A program made the position numbers and the translations under genes. Below are positions 62,035-64,000 of a stretch of DNA of 64,000 bases, piece after piece. The DNA comes from Nocardia cyriacigeorgica. GTDB taxonomy: Bacteria; Actinomycetota; Actinomycetes; Mycobacteriales; Mycobacteriaceae. Below the pieces are notes generated by a model. It ran no database searches and was not told the DNA's origin. It worked only from the letters and a program-made list of their open reading frames with translations. Every line of letters begins with the position of its first letter. The stretch's first letter is position 1. The DNA is taken from positions 62,001-126,000 of the forward strand of contig NZ_JARWNX010000029.1 of the NCBI RefSeq assembly GCF_029868385.1, given 5' to 3'.

Positions 62035-62841
62035 GTGACCACCTCCCCGGACACCCAATACGAAGATCTCCTCCGTCAGGTGCTCACCTCCGGCACGAAG
62101 AAGGCCGATCGCACCGGCACCGGCACCCGCAGCGTCTTCGGTCATCAGCTGCGCTACGACCTGTCGGCCGGGTTCCCGCTGATCACCACCAAACGGGTGC
62201 ATCTGAAGTCGATCGTGTACGAGTTGCTGTGGTTCCTGCGCGGCGATTCCAATGTGGGTTGGCTGCGCGAGCACGGCGTCACGATCTGGGATGAGTGGGC
62301 GGCCCCCGACGGCGAACTCGGACCGGTCTACGGCGTCCAGTGGCGCTCCTGGCCGACCCCGGACGGCAGCCATATAGACCAGATCGGTCAGGTGCTGCGC
62401 ACCCTGCGCGAGGACCCGGATTCGCGGCGCATGATCGTCTCGGCGTGGAATGTGGCCGAACTCGACAAGATGGCACTGGCGCCGTGTCATGCGTTCTTCC
62501 AGTTCTACGTGGCCGAGGGCAAGCTGTCGTGCCAGCTGTATCAGCGCAGTGCCGACCTGTTCCTCGGCGTGCCGTTCAATATCGCCAGTTATGCGCTGCT
62601 GACGCAGATGGTGGCCCAGCAGACCGGGCTGGAACCGGGTGATTTCATCTGGACGGGCGGGGATTGCCATATCTACGACAATCACGTCGACCAGGTCACC
62701 GAACAGCTGACCCGCGAGCCGTACCCGTTCCCGACACTGCGGCTGCGCCACGCGCCGTCGCTGTTCGACTACACCTACGACGACGTCGAGGTAGTCGACT
62801 ATCGACACCACCCGGCGATCAAGGCCCCGGTGGCCGTGTGA
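62035..62841 (+). CDS. thyA: Thymidylate synthase ThyA
   Basis: ThyA converts dUMP to dTMP using methylenetetrahydrofolate. The 268-residue protein has [40 protein letters not shown], the active region [20 protein letters not shown] with the nucleophile Cys near residue 150, [14 protein letters not shown] and [16 protein letters not shown] 62035 is standard. Its TGA overlaps the GTG of folA by 4 bp, forming the classical thyA-folA operon, which regenerates the dihydrofolate ThyA produces. Confidence 0.97.
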   Translation: MTTSPDTQYEDLLRQVLTSGTKKADRTGTGTRSVFGHQLRYDLSAGFPLITTKRVHLKSIVYELLWFLRGDSNVGWLREHGVTIWDEWAAPDGELGPVYGVQWRSWPTPDGSHIDQIGQVLRTLREDPDSRRMIVSAWNVAELDKMALAPCHAFFQFYVAEGKLSCQLYQRSADLFLGVPFNIASYALLTQMVAQQTGLEPGDFIWTGGDCHIYDNHVDQVTEQLTREPYPFPTLRLRHAPSLFDYTYDDVEVVDYRHHPAIKAPVAV

Positions 62842-63338
62842 GTTCCGCGCGCGTCATCGGACTCATCTGGGCACAAACCCGCGAGGGCGTCATCGGAGCC
62901 GACAACCGGATCCCGTGGCGGGTGCCAGAGGACATGGCCAACTTCAAGGCCGTCACGATGGACCATCCGGTGGTGATGGGCCGACGCACCTGGGATTCGC
63001 TGCCGCCACGGTTCCGTCCGCTGACCGGCCGGCGCAATATCGTCGTGACCAGGCAGCCGGACTGGGCCGCCGACGGCGCCGAACGCAGCGCCTCGCTATC
63101 GGAAGCACTCGATCTGGCCGCGCCCGATGACGTCTGGGTGATCGGCGGCGGCGAAATCTACCGAGCCGCACTGGAATACGCCACCGAACTGCTCGTCACC
63201 GAAATCGACGCCGATATCACCGGCGACGCCTACGCACCGGATATCGACGCGAGCTGGCAGTCCGACGCGGACACGCCGTGGCAACAGTCGAGTGCGGGAC
63301 CGCGCTACCGGATCCGCCGATTCACCCGACGCGGCTGA
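62838..63338 (+). CDS. folA: Dihydrofolate reductase FolA
   Basis: FolA reduces dihydrofolate to tetrahydrofolate with NADPH. The 166-residue protein has [40 protein letters not shown] with the catalytic Asp region, [20 protein letters not shown], and [23 protein letters not shown] 62838 overlaps the thyA stop, so translation is coupled. It is normal length and the target of trimethoprim-type inhibitors. Confidence 0.96.
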   Translation: MSSARVIGLIWAQTREGVIGADNRIPWRVPEDMANFKAVTMDHPVVMGRRTWDSLPPRFRPLTGRRNIVVTRQPDWAADGAERSASLSEALDLAAPDDVWVIGGGEIYRAALEYATELLVTEIDADITGDAYAPDIDASWQSDADTPWQQSSAGPRYRIRRFTRRG

Positions 63339-63474
63339 ATACCGCCTCCGCTGGCCGGGCTCGGCGCGGGCAAGCGCGCAAAACACCCGAGCGGGAGTGA
63401 CGGGTCGGGCATACTCAGCGGTATCGGCCCGGAACACCAGCCCTGTTCCGGGTGTGATCCGCGAAAGGCAGTCC

Positions 63475-63801
63475 ATGGACAAGAAATCGCTGACCGCGGT
63501 TGCTCGCCAGCAACTCAAACTGGCAGCCACCGCCACGAGCGGCCGTAGCTCGCAAACGATCTACGGCGGCCACGCGCAAACCCTGCGCCAAACCGTTGTC
63601 GGTCTCACCGCGGGCCAGAGCCTGGCCGAACACGATAATTTCGGCGATGCCACCCTGCTGGTACTGAGCGGCACCCTGACCTTGATCAGCGGCGCCAACG
63701 AATGGAAGGGATCGTCTGGCGATCTACTCGTCGTGCCGAAGGCACGGCACAGCGTCAAGGCCGTCGACGATGTGGCGTTCCTGTTGACCGTCGCGAAATA
63801 G
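63475..63801 (+). CDS. Cupin-domain small protein
   Basis: The 108-residue protein has a single small cupin barrel: LRQTVVGLTAGQSLAEHDNF, GDATLLVLSGTLTLISGANE, SSGDLLVVPKARHSVKAVDD. The metal ligands are reduced: one His in AEHDN and one in ARHSV. No function can be given; such proteins bind small ligands or act in stress. ATG 63475 follows GAAAGGCAGTCC. It is 136 bp after folA and possibly separate. Confidence 0.85.
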   Translation: MDKKSLTAVARQQLKLAATATSGRSSQTIYGGHAQTLRQTVVGLTAGQSLAEHDNFGDATLLVLSGTLTLISGANEWKGSSGDLLVVPKARHSVKAVDDVAFLLTVAK

Positions 63802-63816
63802 GCGAATCACCACTGT

Positions 63817-63849
63817 CCGGACGCCGCCACCGGCAGGGGCGGCGTCCGG
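63817..63849 (+). terminator. Terminator after the cupin gene
   Basis: CCGGACGCCGCC pairs perfectly with GGCGGCGTCCGG around a 9-base loop, 16 bp past the cupin stop. Confidence 0.85.
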
Positions 63850-63988
63850 CGCTATCGTCGGGCATTCGGCACGGCGTCGATCGCGGCGTACGAAACAGCA
63901 ACGGGCGACCCGCGATCCGGGTGAGTCCGAACACGCCAGGACCGATTCGGTGTCGCGGGCACGCGGCCAGCTATTACGCTTGACGATC
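63850..63988. other. Upstream region of the gene leaving the window
   Basis: The 139 bases after the cupin terminator contain a possible promoter for the gene beginning at 63989. No other feature is seen. Confidence 0.3.
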
Positions 63989-64000
63989 ATGGGTGAGCCG
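63989..64000 (+). CDS. Possible start of a gene cut by the window edge
   Basis: ATGGGTGAGCCG at the very end could be four codons of a new gene (Met-Gly-Glu-Pro). There is too little sequence to name it. Confidence 0.3.

Noticed and set aside
1..64000. CRISPR arrays, rRNA genes, transposases, integrases or phage genes
   Set aside because: No array of regular 28-37-bp repeats with spacers, no rRNA-like sequence and no transposase or integrase motifs were seen.

Overview
The window is high-GC actinobacterial DNA that most resembles a Nocardia chromosome, or a close relative in the mycolic-acid group. Supporting signs are MspA-family porin genes in tandem pairs, an MprAB/PepD stress system, a four-gene conservon, a PerM homologue, a Glp/SepX divisome pair, frequent GTG starts and strongly GC-biased third codon positions. 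From memory of M. tuberculosis H37Rv, gene order matches two conserved blocks. About 2.8-17.8 kb corresponds to the Rv0981-Rv0996 neighbourhood (mprA, mprB, pepD, moaB2, mscL, fmdB-like, 5-FCL, galU, moeA1, rimJ, sepX). About 29-46 kb corresponds to Rv0946c-Rv0957 (pgi, chorismate mutase, uvrD1, M23 peptidase, sucCD, DUF5336, perM, purN, purH). No database search was possible, so all names rest on reading the sequence and knowledge of the families.

Layout. 1-2.7 kb is a decayed accessory stretch beside a tRNA-Ala. It holds a truncated HxlR regulator, an intact imine-reductase-like enzyme, and a frameshifted relic that reads like the Wadjet defence protein JetA (DUF3375). 2.8-9.6 kb holds the operon galU-glp(moeA)-rimJ-sepX on the minus strand, facing fau-fmdB-SAF-mscL on the plus strand. 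9.7-12.9 kb has two tandem copies of a two-gene MspA porin operon. 13.5-17.8 kb is the operon mprA-mprB-pepD-moaB2-small ORF, with direct repeats before mprA and pepD that look like MprA boxes. 18.2-23.6 kb is a conservon (sensor-like kinase, roadblock, DUF742, GTPase) followed by an MHYT-like membrane protein and a small coiled-coil protein.

24.1-27.5 kb holds a small orphan protein and a zinc-starvation island. The island has zinc-free ribosomal paralogues L31, L32, L28, L33, S14 and S18 and an Mrf-type CobW GTPase, in two divergent operons with a Zur-like box before each. 27.5-36.3 kb has a LysM/lectin protein, a lipoprotein, and on the minus strand purH, purN, perM, a DUF5336 protein, sucD and sucC. 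36.7-46.3 kb has an M23 peptidase with a tryptophan-rich N-terminus, an SRPBCC-SDR fusion, PcrA/UvrD1, chorismate mutase, a succinate-semialdehyde dehydrogenase and Pgi. 46.3-51.0 kb is an acyl-metabolism group: condensation-domain acyltransferase, enoyl-CoA hydratase, TetR regulator and acyl-CoA dehydrogenase.

51-64 kb contains a P-loop kinase, a K+ channel, a divergent MocR-regulator/FMN-flavoprotein pair, an Fpg/Nei glycosylase, a type-B carboxylesterase, SigK with its anti-sigma factor RskA, a flavoprotein disulfide reductase, a DUF2630 protein, CobF, the coupled thyA-folA pair and a cupin. Nearly all genes are intact and tightly packed, with many 1-4 bp start/stop overlaps. The least ordinary material is the relic region at the left end, the GC hairpin with long C and G runs at 9.6-9.7 kb, the porin duplication, the conservon tail and zinc island, and the repeat blocks at 33.3, 46.3, 54.7 and 61.9 kb.
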